A stretch of DNA of 64,000 nt, taken from positions 3,924,432 through 3,988,431 of the forward strand of contig NZ_CM001403.1 in NCBI RefSeq assembly GCF_000166195.2. Direction: 5' to 3'. The notes beneath the pieces are model-generated. The model made no database searches. It saw only the letters and a list, made by a program, of their open reading frames with translations, and was not told where the DNA came from. The translations under genes were made by a program, and so were the position numbers. Shown here one piece after another: positions 10,390 to 19,800 of this stretch. Position 1 is the first letter of the stretch, and each line of letters starts with the position of its first letter. The stretch is from Mucilaginibacter paludis DSM 18603. GTDB lineage: Bacteria > Bacteroidota > Bacteroidia > Sphingobacteriales > Sphingobacteriaceae.

Positions 10390-10437
10390 ATGTACAAGCT
10401 GGATGCAAATAAATACGCCAATCCGACCAACCAGATC

Positions 10438-10466
10438 AAGCCGCTGCATCAAGCGGCTTTTTTTGT
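10438..10466 (+). terminator. Rho-independent terminator of the integrase operon
   Basis: AAGCCGCT and AGCGGCTT form an 8-bp stem around a six-base loop, followed by TTTTTT. It lies about 50 bases after the small gene at 10090-10389. Confidence 0.85.
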
Positions 10467-10510
10467 ACACCTACTTCTAACTAATTATAAATCAACACCC
10501 AACAAACAAT

Positions 10511-10530
10511 CTTTCGGAAGCCATTTAGAC
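10511..10530. repeat. CTTTCGGAAG element, copy 1
   Basis: The 20 bases CTTTCGGAAG + CCATTTAGAC recur with 18 matches at 40611-40630, 30 kb away. Copy 1 precedes the HTH gene and copy 2 precedes the first gene of the transfer region. A shared control site is possible. Confidence 0.5.
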
Positions 10531-10585
10531 CGGGAATTGAAGTAAGCAGATACCCGTTGCTTTGCTGTAAATAAACTATTTCATT

Positions 10586-10861
10586 ATGCCAGCAATCGAA
10601 TTAATCAGCAAAGACGATCTGGAGCAATTCAAAAACGAACTGTTCGCAGAACTCCGAAGAATGGGTATCAGGTCACAAGGCCCTGCTATACAAAATAAAG
10701 AATGGATCAAAAGTTACGAAGTGCGGAAACTGCTTAACATCTCACCCGGCACCCTGCAAAACCTGCGCATCAACGGCACACTTCATTATACTAAAATCGG
10801 TGGCATTCTCTATTATAAGACAGAGGACATTAACAAGCTGCTTGAAAATAACCTGCGGTGA
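10586..10861 (+). CDS. Helix-turn-helix (excisionase-like) protein
   Basis: The 91-residue protein has an N-terminal helix (ISKDDLEQFKNELFAELRRMG) and a MerR-type winged helix in the C-terminal half: WIKSYEVRKLLNISPGTLQNLRINGTL, then a wing (HYTKIGGILYYKTEDINKLLE). Proteins of this size and fold serve as excisionases or small regulators in Bacteroidota conjugative elements. Its place between integrase and mobilisation genes fits. It has its own upstream region carrying the CTTTCGGAAG element. Confidence 0.82.
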   Translation: MPAIELISKDDLEQFKNELFAELRRMGIRSQGPAIQNKEWIKSYEVRKLLNISPGTLQNLRINGTLHYTKIGGILYYKTEDINKLLENNLR

Positions 10862-10888
10862 TCTTATTAGCCTTTAATCCCAACAGCC

Positions 10889-11041
10889 ATGAAGCAAAGC
10901 ACCATTATTAGAAAAACAGCCGGGCAATACAGGCCGCAGATCAGACGCATCAAAGCGCAGCCCCGGCACCAGATCAGGAAACTGCTCCGTTCGTTCGAGC
11001 CTTTGCCCCAGGCAAAAGGCATTGCAAAGGCAGACAAATAA
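10889..11041 (+). CDS. Small basic protein (50 residues)
   Basis: An ATG at 10889 opens a 50-codon frame ending TAA at 11039-11041. The product is strikingly basic (many Arg, Lys and Gln; QIRRIKAQPRHQIRKLLRSF). It lies just upstream of the candidate oriT and the mobilisation genes, so a DNA-binding relaxosome part is conceivable. Coding nature rests only on the open frame and composition. Confidence 0.4.
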   Translation: MKQSTIIRKTAGQYRPQIRRIKAQPRHQIRKLLRSFEPLPQAKGIAKADK

Positions 11042-11107
11042 CAGCCGCCGAAAGGCGCAATATAAAGACACAAAACGAAGTTTTACCAACGACCGTAAGG
11101 GCGCGTT

Positions 11108-11162
11108 CTGAACGCACCTGCGTTCAGCAAAGATGTACGTTTGTCCACAAACGGATCTTTGC
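11108..11162. other. Candidate origin of transfer (oriT)
   Basis: Two inverted repeats lie side by side in the gene-free stretch before the mobilisation genes. One is a perfect CTGAACGCA/TGCGTTCAG (11108-11116, 11119-11127). The other is an imperfect GCAAAGAT-CGTTTGT / ACAAACG-ATCTTTGC (11127-11162). Adjacent inverted repeats directly upstream of a MobC-relaxase pair are the usual setting of oriT. The nick site is not identified. Confidence 0.5.
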
Positions 11163-11228
11163 TGCCTGCCGCAGGGGCTTACCGGGGTTCGGAACTCACC
11201 CCTTTTACGTGCCTGAAATACCTGGATT

Positions 11229-11639
11229 ATGGAAGCAAATAAGACCCTAAAAACCGATGAACGTTTTACCCGCCCGGTCAGGACACGGGTAACCCGGGCC
11301 GTTTATGAACGGCTGGAAAAGCTGATCGAAAAAGGCGACTGCCATAGCATCGGTGAAGTCAGCCGAAAGATTCTTTCAGGGGAGCAGATCAAAGTGTTCC
11401 AGGTTGACGCTTCGCTCAATACGGCAATGGAGGAACTGGCGCTCATACGGAAAGAGTTAAAGGCCATCGGTGTGAATATCAACCAGCTAACCAAAGCCTT
11501 TCATAGCAGCACCAGTGATGATACCAGGGCATTTTATGCGCTGAAAATAGCTAACCGCTATGAAACTGTTGGGGCCAAAGTAGATGAACTATTGGTGATC
11601 GTTTCCCAATTGGCTGAAAAATGGTTGCAAAGATCGTGA
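11229..11639 (+). CDS. MobC-like relaxosome accessory protein
   Basis: The protein of 136 residues is predicted to bind oriT and help the relaxase. The N terminus (RPVRTRVTRAVYERLEKLIEKG) resembles a ribbon-helix-helix DNA-binding segment. The middle carries the family signature ALIRKELKAIGVNINQLTKAF, characteristic of bacterial MobC-type mobilisation proteins. Its 3' end overlaps the relaxase start by 19 bases, so the two are translationally coupled. Confidence 0.87.
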   Translation: MEANKTLKTDERFTRPVRTRVTRAVYERLEKLIEKGDCHSIGEVSRKILSGEQIKVFQVDASLNTAMEELALIRKELKAIGVNINQLTKAFHSSTSDDTRAFYALKIANRYETVGAKVDELLVIVSQLAEKWLQRS

Positions 11640-12883
11640 GCGGCAAGTATATACGGGGCATCCTGCATTATAATGAGAACAAGGTGACCGCAGGACAGGC
11701 GCAGTTGATCATGGCCAGCGGCTTTGCCGGTGAGATCGACCGCATGAGCTTTGATAACAAACTGAAACGTTTTGAAAACTTGATCATGACCAATAGTAAG
11801 GTGGTTACCAATGCCCTGCATATCTCCCTGAACTTTGATGCCAGTGAAAAACTGGACAATGCACGCTTACAGGCTATCGCTAAAACCTATATGGATAAGA
11901 TAGGTTTTGGCGACCAGCCCTTTCTCGTTTACCGGCATACCGACGCGGGGCATAGCCATGTGCATATCGTTACCACCAATATACAGCCGGATGGCAAACG
12001 CATTCCCCTGCACAATATCGGCCTGCTCAAATCCGAACCGGCGCGAAAGCAGATCGAGCAGGAGTTTAACCTCGTCCGCGCGGAAAGCAAAACGTTCAAA
12101 CAGCACGCGGCCGTCAAACCCGCCGACATCGAAAAAGCGGTTTATGGCCATCTTCCGACCAAAAGGGCTATCAGTAATGTGGTGGGTGCAGTGATGAACC
12201 AATATAGCTTCACATCCTTAGCGGAGTTTAACGCTGCTTTAAGGCAGTTTAATGTACAGGCTGACCGTGGCAAAGAGGACACGATGATGTTCCAGAAGAA
12301 AGGGTTGATCTATTCTTTACTGGATAAGAACGGCCAGCCCATCGGCATCCCGATCAAAGCCAGTGCATTTTATAGCAAACCAACTTTAGCGAACCTGGAA
12401 AAGAAGTTTGTAAAGAACGCGGAGAACCGCAAGGAATACCGGGACGATCTGAAAGCGGAAATTGAAAACGTTTTTAAAAACTACCGGCAGATTACCAAAG
12501 CCACTTTTATCAAAGAACTCCAAAGTCAGAACATTCAAGCCATATTCCGGCAGAATGATCAGGGATTAACTTACGGTGTAACGTTCGTGGATAATACCAA
12601 TATGGCTGTATTCAAAGGCAGCGACCTGGGCAAAGCTTATGGTGCAAAAGCGTTGACAGAGCGTTTCGGTCAGGCAGACCAACCGTTGAAACCGGCCACA
12701 CACTTTAAAACTGCCGCGCCAAAACAAACCTATCTGAAAACCGCACCGGCCACCGACTATTTAAAAACGGGTGCATTGGATAAAACGCTGCAAGCCTTGA
12801 TGGGCAAAAATCAGGGTGACGGCACGCCGCTTACCCCACGCCGCAAAAAGCGAAAGAAACAGGAACAGGGGATGCAATTATAA
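11621..12883 (+). CDS. Relaxase (MobA/VirD2-type mobilisation nuclease)
   Basis: It nicks oriT and leads the strand through the channel. The N-terminal relaxase domain begins MVAKIVSGKYIRGILHYNENK, with Tyr20 a candidate nucleophile. The metal-binding histidine motif is GHSHVHIV (H111, H113, H115), as in MOBP-type enzymes. At 420 residues it has the usual length for Bacteroidota relaxases. The C-terminal 100 residues are low-complexity and basic (RRKKRKKQEQ at the end). The coupling protein follows 63 bases downstream. Confidence 0.92.
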   Translation: MVAKIVSGKYIRGILHYNENKVTAGQAQLIMASGFAGEIDRMSFDNKLKRFENLIMTNSKVVTNALHISLNFDASEKLDNARLQAIAKTYMDKIGFGDQPFLVYRHTDAGHSHVHIVTTNIQPDGKRIPLHNIGLLKSEPARKQIEQEFNLVRAESKTFKQHAAVKPADIEKAVYGHLPTKRAISNVVGAVMNQYSFTSLAEFNAALRQFNVQADRGKEDTMMFQKKGLIYSLLDKNGQPIGIPIKASAFYSKPTLANLEKKFVKNAENRKEYRDDLKAEIENVFKNYRQITKATFIKELQSQNIQAIFRQNDQGLTYGVTFVDNTNMAVFKGSDLGKAYGAKALTERFGQADQPLKPATHFKTAAPKQTYLKTAPATDYLKTGALDKTLQALMGKNQGDGTPLTPRRKKRKKQEQGMQL

Positions 12884-12913
12884 GCTAACAGAATTATTAA
12901 CCATTAAAATAAT

Positions 12914-12946
12914 GCCCTCCCTACCGTGGAGGGTTTAAGAGGGGCT
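12914..12946. repeat. G/C-rich palindromic element 1
   Basis: CCCTCCCTACCGTGGAGGG followed by TTTAAGAGGGGCT ends directly before the coupling-protein ATG. It is the first of eight related elements in this ICE, and its GAGGGG may act as a ribosome-binding site. Confidence 0.65.
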
Positions 12947-14989
12947 ATGCAAACTGGAGAGGACATACAAGGCCTACGTAAAATCATTGATTTTACACGC
13001 CTGATCAGCATTTTTATATTGGCCATACATATTTACATTGCCTGCTTTGCAGCATTTCAGCAATGGCACTGGACCGCGACTATCACCACCCGCATTGTAA
13101 CTAATATTGCTAAAACAGGCTTGTTCAATAACATTTGGAAGCCGAAGCTGGCCGCTTTGTTATTTCTTTTCATCTCACTGATTGGTGCCAAAGGCAAAAA
13201 AGAGGAAAAGATCAACAAGCGGGCCATTACCGCCTATATCATCAGTGGTTTGCTCTTATACTTTATCAGCCAGTTGTGCTTTTACCTGTCGGAACCGGCG
13301 ACTGTTATTACCGCCTTATATTTAGGTATCACTGCAATAGGTTATTTGCTGATCTTAACAGGCGGCACACTGTTATCGCGCTTGATCAAAATCGGGATGC
13401 AAAGCGACATTTTTAATACGGAAAACGAAACGTTCCCCCAGGAAGAACGCCTGCTTGAAAATGAATACTCGGTTAACCTGCCAGCCATTTATAACCTGAA
13501 AGGAAAGGCGCGTAAAAGCTGGATCAACTTTATTAACCCGTTTCGCGGCTTGTTAGTGATCGGTACGCCGGGTGCTGGTAAATCTTATTTTGTCATCCGG
13601 CATATCATTACGCAGCATATCAGAAAGGGTTTTACCATGTTCCTTTATGATTTTAAGTATGACGACTTAACCAAAATAGCTTACAACACGCTTTTAAAAT
13701 ACAAAGGTAATTACAAGATCAAACCCAAATTCTATATCATCAATTTTGATGATCTGGCAAGGACGCACCGCTGCAACCCTCTCGACCCGGATAGTATGGA
13801 TGATATTACCGATGCGACCGAAGCGGCAAGAACGATCATGTTAGGCTTAAACCGTGACTGGATCAAAAAACAGGGCGATTTTTTCGTCGAAAGCCCCATT
13901 AACTTTATTACCGCTATTATCTGGTACCTGCGCAAATATAAAGATGGACGTTATTGCACTCTGCCCCATGTAATAGAATTGATGCAGATGGATTATGACC
14001 CCCTGTTTGCTGTATTGCAGGAACAGGAAGAGATCAAGGTGCTGATCAATCCCTTTGTAAGTGCCTTTAAGAATAAGGCAAAGGAACAATTAGAGGGACA
14101 GATCGCCAGTGCCAAAATAGGTTTGGCCCGATTATCATCCCCGCAACTGTATTACGTACTATCCGGCAATGATTTTACGCTGGACATTAACAACCCTGAC
14201 GAACCCAAGATCGTTTGTATTGGGAACAACCCGCAGAAACTGCAGACCTATGGCGCGGTACTATCGCTATATTGCTCAAAAGCCCTCAAGCTGATCAACC
14301 GGAAACGGCAGCAGAAATGCAGTTTAGTGATCGACGAATTTCCGACCATTTATTTTAATAACCCCGATACCATTATCGCTACCGGGCGTTCCAATTTAGT
14401 TGCGACTACTTTTGCGGTCCAGGATTACAGCCAGCTAAAAAAGGACTATGGCCATGATCAGGCCGAGGTAATTATGAATATCACGGGTAACGTGATCTGC
14501 GGGCAGGTCATGGGTGATACGGCTAAATTGTTGTCCGAACGTTTTGGCAAGATCATGCAGGACCGCCATAGTGTTTCCATCAACAGCGAGGACACTTCGA
14601 CCAGCCGGTCAACCCAATTGGATTACGCCATACCCGCCTCAAAGATCGCTTCGCTGTCGTCCGGCCAGTTTGTGGGGATGGTGGCAGATGATCCCGGTAA
14701 TAAAATTGAACTCAAGGTTTTTCACAATGAGATACAGAACGACCATGACGCCATTAAAAAGGAAGAGGAAGCCTACAGGCCGATCCCGGTGATCAAAAAC
14801 ATAACTGCCGAAGAAATTGAAGAAAATTATTTGAAGATCAAAAGGGAAGTCGAAGAACTCGTAACTGCCGAATTAGCCTTATTAAAAGTTAATGATGTTT
14901 CGGAGGAAGCGCAATCAACTAATGAAGTGTCTGAAAGCGGGCAGGAAAACCATGAAGATCAGACAGGCGGGCCGGCCATGTCGATGTAG
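12947..14989 (+). CDS. Type IV coupling protein (VirD4/TraG-like ATPase)
   Basis: It links the relaxosome to the transfer channel and powers DNA export. Three to four hydrophobic helices fill the first 150 residues (FILAIHIYIACFAAF; LAALLFLFISLIG; AYIISGLLLYFIS; ITAIGYLLILTGG). A Walker A motif (GTPGAGKSYF) lies near residue 206, a Walker B motif (CSLVIDEFPTIY) near 460, and a TraM-recognition-like C-terminal ATPase lobe follows. The tail is acidic. I chose the ATG at 12947; a GTG at 12926 would add seven residues coded by a repeat element. Confidence 0.9.
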   Translation: MQTGEDIQGLRKIIDFTRLISIFILAIHIYIACFAAFQQWHWTATITTRIVTNIAKTGLFNNIWKPKLAALLFLFISLIGAKGKKEEKINKRAITAYIISGLLLYFISQLCFYLSEPATVITALYLGITAIGYLLILTGGTLLSRLIKIGMQSDIFNTENETFPQEERLLENEYSVNLPAIYNLKGKARKSWINFINPFRGLLVIGTPGAGKSYFVIRHIITQHIRKGFTMFLYDFKYDDLTKIAYNTLLKYKGNYKIKPKFYIINFDDLARTHRCNPLDPDSMDDITDATEAARTIMLGLNRDWIKKQGDFFVESPINFITAIIWYLRKYKDGRYCTLPHVIELMQMDYDPLFAVLQEQEEIKVLINPFVSAFKNKAKEQLEGQIASAKIGLARLSSPQLYYVLSGNDFTLDINNPDEPKIVCIGNNPQKLQTYGAVLSLYCSKALKLINRKRQQKCSLVIDEFPTIYFNNPDTIIATGRSNLVATTFAVQDYSQLKKDYGHDQAEVIMNITGNVICGQVMGDTAKLLSERFGKIMQDRHSVSINSEDTSTSRSTQLDYAIPASKIASLSSGQFVGMVADDPGNKIELKVFHNEIQNDHDAIKKEEEAYRPIPVIKNITAEEIEENYLKIKREVEELVTAELALLKVNDVSEEAQSTNEVSESGQENHEDQTGGPAMSM

Positions 14990-15103
14990 TGTTTAAATCA
15001 GGATTTATTGTAAATAACTCATTCATAATAGGATGCGAATATAGTAACTATCTGAATCTCATCGTGCATCTGTAATACTGCTGTACATAATTCCATGTTA
15101 ATA

Positions 15104-15132
15104 TTAACTTAATATAATATGGCGTACCTTTG
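15104..15132 (+). promoter_or_regulatory. Promoter of sigma factor gene 1
   Basis: TTAACTTAA (15104-15112) and TACCTTTG (15125-15132) stand 12 bases apart, ten bases before the start codon. The second box matches the Bacteroidota -7 consensus TAnnTTTG. The same pair with nearly the same spacing precedes the second sigma gene (27602-27629). Confidence 0.65.
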
Positions 15133-15141
15133 TTATTGGAT

Positions 15142-15738
15142 ATGCATGTTGTTTCAGACACCGACGATTTATTACTTGCCGCGCTTAGAAAGGGTGATGA
15201 AAAGGCATTTCAGGTGTTGTACGAACGCTACTGGCCCGAAGTCTACACCATGGTTTACCGCAGGCTGGGCGACGAAGAGGCAGCAAAAGATATCGTTCAA
15301 AACATATTTGTAAATCTCTGGACTTCGAGAAAAGAGATTTTTATAGAAAGTTCATTAGCCCCATATCTTAACCGCGCCGCGCGGAATAAGGCCATCACTT
15401 TTTACAAAAAGAACGTGGCAACGCTGATTCGAGACACCGACTTTCAGGATAGCCAGGTTCAATATTCACCCGAATTTACCCTCGAAGCTAAAGAGTTGGA
15501 AACGGTCATTAATGACGAGATCGCCAAAATGCCGGACACCATGCGCAAAACATTTGTGTTAAGCCGTCAGGAAAATAAGTCGATCCGCGAGATCGCTGTA
15601 GAACTTTCCCTCTCCGAACAAACCATCAAGAACAATATTTCGCAGGCACTTGACAGGCTTCGAAAAAAAACTCAAAACTTCTATGCTGAACCTGCGAATC
15701 TTGCAGGCGTCCTTTTGGTTTTATTAACAAAAATTTAA
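15142..15738 (+). CDS. ECF sigma factor, module copy 1
   Basis: An extracytoplasmic-function sigma-70 factor of 198 residues. Region 2 is YERYWPEVYTMVYRRLGDEEAAKDIVQNIFVNLW. Region 4 with its helix-turn-helix is MRKTFVLSRQENKSIREIAVELSLSEQTIKNNI. I place the start at ATG 15142, because the upstream TTG at 15130 overlaps the promoter box. A FecR anti-sigma gene follows 57 bases on and a TonB receptor with a signalling domain comes next. This is the standard trans-envelope signalling arrangement, in which the sigma factor is freed when the receptor binds its ligand. Confidence 0.92.
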   Translation: MHVVSDTDDLLLAALRKGDEKAFQVLYERYWPEVYTMVYRRLGDEEAAKDIVQNIFVNLWTSRKEIFIESSLAPYLNRAARNKAITFYKKNVATLIRDTDFQDSQVQYSPEFTLEAKELETVINDEIAKMPDTMRKTFVLSRQENKSIREIAVELSLSEQTIKNNISQALDRLRKKTQNFYAEPANLAGVLLVLLTKI

Positions 15739-15795
15739 CATACTAATAACTATTCGGTAAAGTACTTTTTGACTTTGGCGAGGATGAGTTAGTAT

Positions 15796-16725
15796 ATGGG
15801 CGACAAAAACAAATCCGCTAAGGATAAGGAAAAATTAGATCAGCAGGCCAATGCCTGGTTTGACCGGGTAGATGACCGGCTGCCTTTCGATGCTTTTGGC
15901 AACTCCGAAAATAAAAGGCGGATCGGTGATGACATATTTACCCGCATCCAGGCAGATATTCAGCATAAAAAAAGCAGGGCCTATTTCTTTATGAAAATAG
16001 CTGCTTCATTGCTTATTGCGGCCATCAGCATAACCACCTATCGTTTAATTAGCGACCAGCACGCAAAAAATGAGCAGTTGGTTTGGCAGGTTTATAGATC
16101 CGGCGCAGGTGAATTTAAAACCGTCACACTGCCGGACAGTTCGGTGATCTATCTAAGGCCTGGAACATCCCTTTATGCTCCGACCGCGTTTACCCAATCA
16201 ACACGTACCGTTAAATTAACCGAGGGCGAAGCCTACTTTACGGTCAAACACGATACCCGTCACCCTTTCGTGGTAGATGCCGCTGGCATCAGTACGCAGG
16301 TATTAGGAACTTCGTTCGTTATTCGCAATTACCGTGCTGCCTCAACTATTCAGGTAAGCCTGATCACAGGCAAGGTCGCTGTAAAACATGAAGCTTCGTT
16401 ACTTGGAATGTTGACACCGCTTCAGGAGATCACGTATAATAAAAAGAATCACAACAGCACATTGGATAAGATCAGTGCCGACTGGATTAATAACTGGAAG
16501 TCGGGCGACTATCTTTTAAATGACGTGCCGATTGAGGAACTAGCAGCGACACTTAAAAATCTGTATGGTGTGAATGTAGTGATGAGATCAGGCAACTTGG
16601 AAAAATTGCGGATAACGACGCAATTCAATAAAAAAGATAACATCCGGGATATTTTGGAACAGTTAAAACTGATCCATGGCCTGAATTACGAGATCAAGGA
16701 TAAGGAGGTCATATTAATGAGATAA
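15796..16725 (+). CDS. FecR-type anti-sigma factor, module copy 1
   Basis: This inner-membrane protein holds the sigma factor and is triggered by the receptor. The cytoplasmic N terminus (residues 1-65) is followed by one membrane helix (about 67-83, IAASLLIAAISITTYRL). The periplasmic FecR domain spans about 105-205 (VTLPDSSVIYLRPGT ... GEAYFTVKHD ... VLGTSFVI). A C-terminal DUF4974-like segment (about 235-308) is thought to contact the receptor. Length 309 is typical. The gap to the receptor gene holds a hairpin. Confidence 0.92.
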   Translation: MGDKNKSAKDKEKLDQQANAWFDRVDDRLPFDAFGNSENKRRIGDDIFTRIQADIQHKKSRAYFFMKIAASLLIAAISITTYRLISDQHAKNEQLVWQVYRSGAGEFKTVTLPDSSVIYLRPGTSLYAPTAFTQSTRTVKLTEGEAYFTVKHDTRHPFVVDAAGISTQVLGTSFVIRNYRAASTIQVSLITGKVAVKHEASLLGMLTPLQEITYNKKNHNSTLDKISADWINNWKSGDYLLNDVPIEELAATLKNLYGVNVVMRSGNLEKLRITTQFNKKDNIRDILEQLKLIHGLNYEIKDKEVILMR

Positions 16726-16747
16726 GTTTAATCCTTACATAGATGAA

Positions 16748-16773
16748 TCAGCACCCGTTTTACCGGATGCTGA
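16748..16773 (+). promoter_or_regulatory. Hairpin in the leader of TonB receptor 1
   Basis: TCAGCA..CCG / CGG.TGCTGA form an interrupted stem with a short loop about 95 bases upstream of the receptor start. It has no U-tract, so it is more likely a processing or translation element than a terminator. The second module has three different hairpins at the same place. Confidence 0.4.
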
Positions 16774-16867
16774 TAAATGTGCAGCCATCATTTTAACAGA
16801 AAATTCCAGCTTCCTTGTATAGAAATGATGATCTGCTTTTGATTTACAAAGTAAACGTGCTAAAAAT

Positions 16868-19800
16868 ATGAAAAAAAAGGTAACCCAAACAGTTACGCCT
16901 TTTAAGAACACCTTAATTCTTATAACATTCGTTATTGTCAGTATTGTTAATGTTTTTTCGCCCGCCTATAGCCAGGCACAGTCGTTAGAAACGAAATACG
17001 ACATCCATTTTTCAAAAGGACAAACACTCGCAAAAGCAATTGAGGAACTACGGACGGTAACAAAGATCAAATTTTCTTATGACCCCGCAGTTACAGGAGC
17101 GTTCGAACTAAATGAACAAAGTTTCAAGCAGGAAACCTTATCAAAAATATTACTTGCTATACTAAAGGGCACTGGCTTAACTTACAAAGGTCAGGGAGCA
17201 ACGGTTGTTATATATAAGGAAGCATCCCCAAACGCATCAGCCGGCGGCGGCCCCGGCACTCTTAAAGGCCGCATTGTTGAATTTGAAACCTCGCAGCCCT
17301 TGCCGGGTGCTACAGTATATCTCGTGGAACTCCAAAAGGGAATGCAGTCCAACGCCGACGGTTATTATAAATTCAGCAACGTTCCTGCCGGGAAGTACAC
17401 GCTTAAAGTCAGCTACATCAGCTATAAAACGGAAAGTGTGCAGGTGGAAGTGAAAACGGATAAAGAGGAAAATTACGACGTGAAAATGCAGGGTTCTAAT
17501 TCCTTGCAGGAAGTTGTTGTAAGTTCAGTCCGAAAAAGCCGCCCCCCTGTTGCGCATACTTCTGAAAGACAGGTGCTGGAAGAAGTCAAACAGTCTTCTC
17601 TTGTTGTTTCAGCCATTTCATCTGAACAGATCAGTAAATCTGCCGATCGTAACGCGGCCGAGGTTGTTCAACGAATTTCGGGCGTGACGACCGTGGATGA
17701 CAAATTTATTATTGTTAGGGGATTAAATCAACGCTACAATCTTACTTATTTAAACGATAACGTAGCCCCCAGTACCGAATTATATAGCAGGGCTTTCGCG
17801 CTCGACCTGATACCAAGCCGCATTATTGACCGAATCATGGTCTATAAGTCCCCCTCACCTGAAAATCAGGGCGATGCAACGGGCGGGGTAGTTAAAATAT
17901 ACACCAAGGATGCCAAAAATGTAAAGCATTTTGACATCGAGGTACAGGGCGGCTGGCGCGAGGGCACCACCTTTAAAAATATGCTTACTTATCAGGGCGG
18001 TAAGTTTGATTTCCTGGGTTTTGATGATGGCACACGCAAATTGCCGTCTATTGTACCAGGTTATGGCAGCCTGCAAAAAACAGCTATCAGCCAGCAGCAG
18101 TACGCTACTGCTTTTTCACCTTATTTATATTTGTCGCAAATGAAAGCGGCTCCCAATACGCAACTGACGGCCAATTATTACGACAGCTTTAAGTTATTCG
18201 GGAAACCACTCAGCTCGCTTACATCTTTTGGATATAAACTCGAAAACCAGCACGCTGATATTTACCGTCAGCAAGGCATCGATGACGGCTTTGCCGGAAT
18301 GCAAGTGAATGATAACATTACTTTGGAAAACAATAACCGGCAAAACGCGCAATTGAATTTACTGCAAAACTTTACTTTTTCGTTGAGAGACAGCAGTAGT
18401 ATCCAGTTCAAAAACTTTTTGCTGCAACAGGGCCAATCTACTGCCATAGAAAAAATATTCTACAGAAGACTTTTCGCCGACGAGCGGTCAACTAATAATA
18501 AGGATATTGTATTATCCTACAATCAACGTTTTTTGTACGCAGGTAATTTAAGCGGAAGACATTATTACAAGAACGGCAGGCACCGTATTGACTGGAACGG
18601 CGGGCTTACGATAAGTAGCCAGCAGTTACCAGACCAGCGGGTGATAAGGTTGCAAGGCCCTGTTGGTAACTTTGCAACAGGCGATCCGGAACTTTACTGG
18701 TATGCAAGGTCACGGACAGGAGATGCGGAAAGTGTAGATAACACCAACCGGATAGCACAGGGTATGATATCGCGTACGTGGACGAACAACAAGGAAAGTG
18801 TCTACAACGGATCCATTGATTATTTATTTCAATATAAACCGTGGTTATCTTTTAAAGCGGGCACCTATCAGCAATGGAAAGAGCGCCATGTTTTCCGGAG
18901 AGTTTATACGGTACAAGAGGGTGATTATACGGGTAATTTTAGCGATTACTATACCGCACCAGGCGGATACGGCACTTATGTAGATCCTGCACTTTATACT
19001 TTCAGACAGCAGGATCTAAGCAGGATCTGGTCGCCCCAGTATCTGCGTGATGACAAGAGCGGATTATTAGTGGTGGATAAAACACAAGGCAGCGATGCTT
19101 ATGTGGCAACAGAGCAAACGAACAGTGGCTACGCCGCTTTTAGTTTTACACCAGCCCATCGGAAATATGAAATATACGGCGGTGTACGTGTAGAATACGA
19201 CAGACAACGCGTTGGGGCAGCGATACAACCAACCGATATAAGCACCGGGATCAATCAGCCGGTATTGGTAGACATCAAAAAGTTGGAAGTATTACCGTCA
19301 CTGAATATAAGCTATCGTCCGGGTAATAGCTGGGTAGTTAGGGCCGCCGTGGGCAAAACACTTAACCGCCCTGAGTTTACAGAAATATCCCCGTTTAGCG
19401 ATCTTGACCTGGAAAACAATACTGCATTAAGGGGTAATCCATACTTACGGCCAGCATCGGCATGGAACTACGATCTGCGGACAGAATTTTATCCACGCGC
19501 GAACCGTCAGGGTGAAACGATCAGTGTTGGCGCTTTTTATAAGGAAATCAATAATCCCATCGAACGTATCAACACCAGTAACCGCATTCTTAACACGCCC
19601 GCAAGTATTTCTTTCCAGAACGCCTCAAAGGCTACGATAAAGGGTGTAGAGATCGAGATCAGGAAAAATCTTGACTTCGTCCCTATCGGCTTTTTTAAAC
19701 GTTTATCTGTTATCGCCAATTTCTCGTTTATCAAAAGCCAGGCTGTGAAAGACAGCGCTTCAATAGCCGCGGAACAGGGAGACAAGCCGGATACCCGCGT

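Noticed and set aside
12926-12946. GTG start of the coupling protein
   Set aside because: The extra codons come from the palindromic repeat element; the ATG at 12947 has a GAGGGG tract just upstream.
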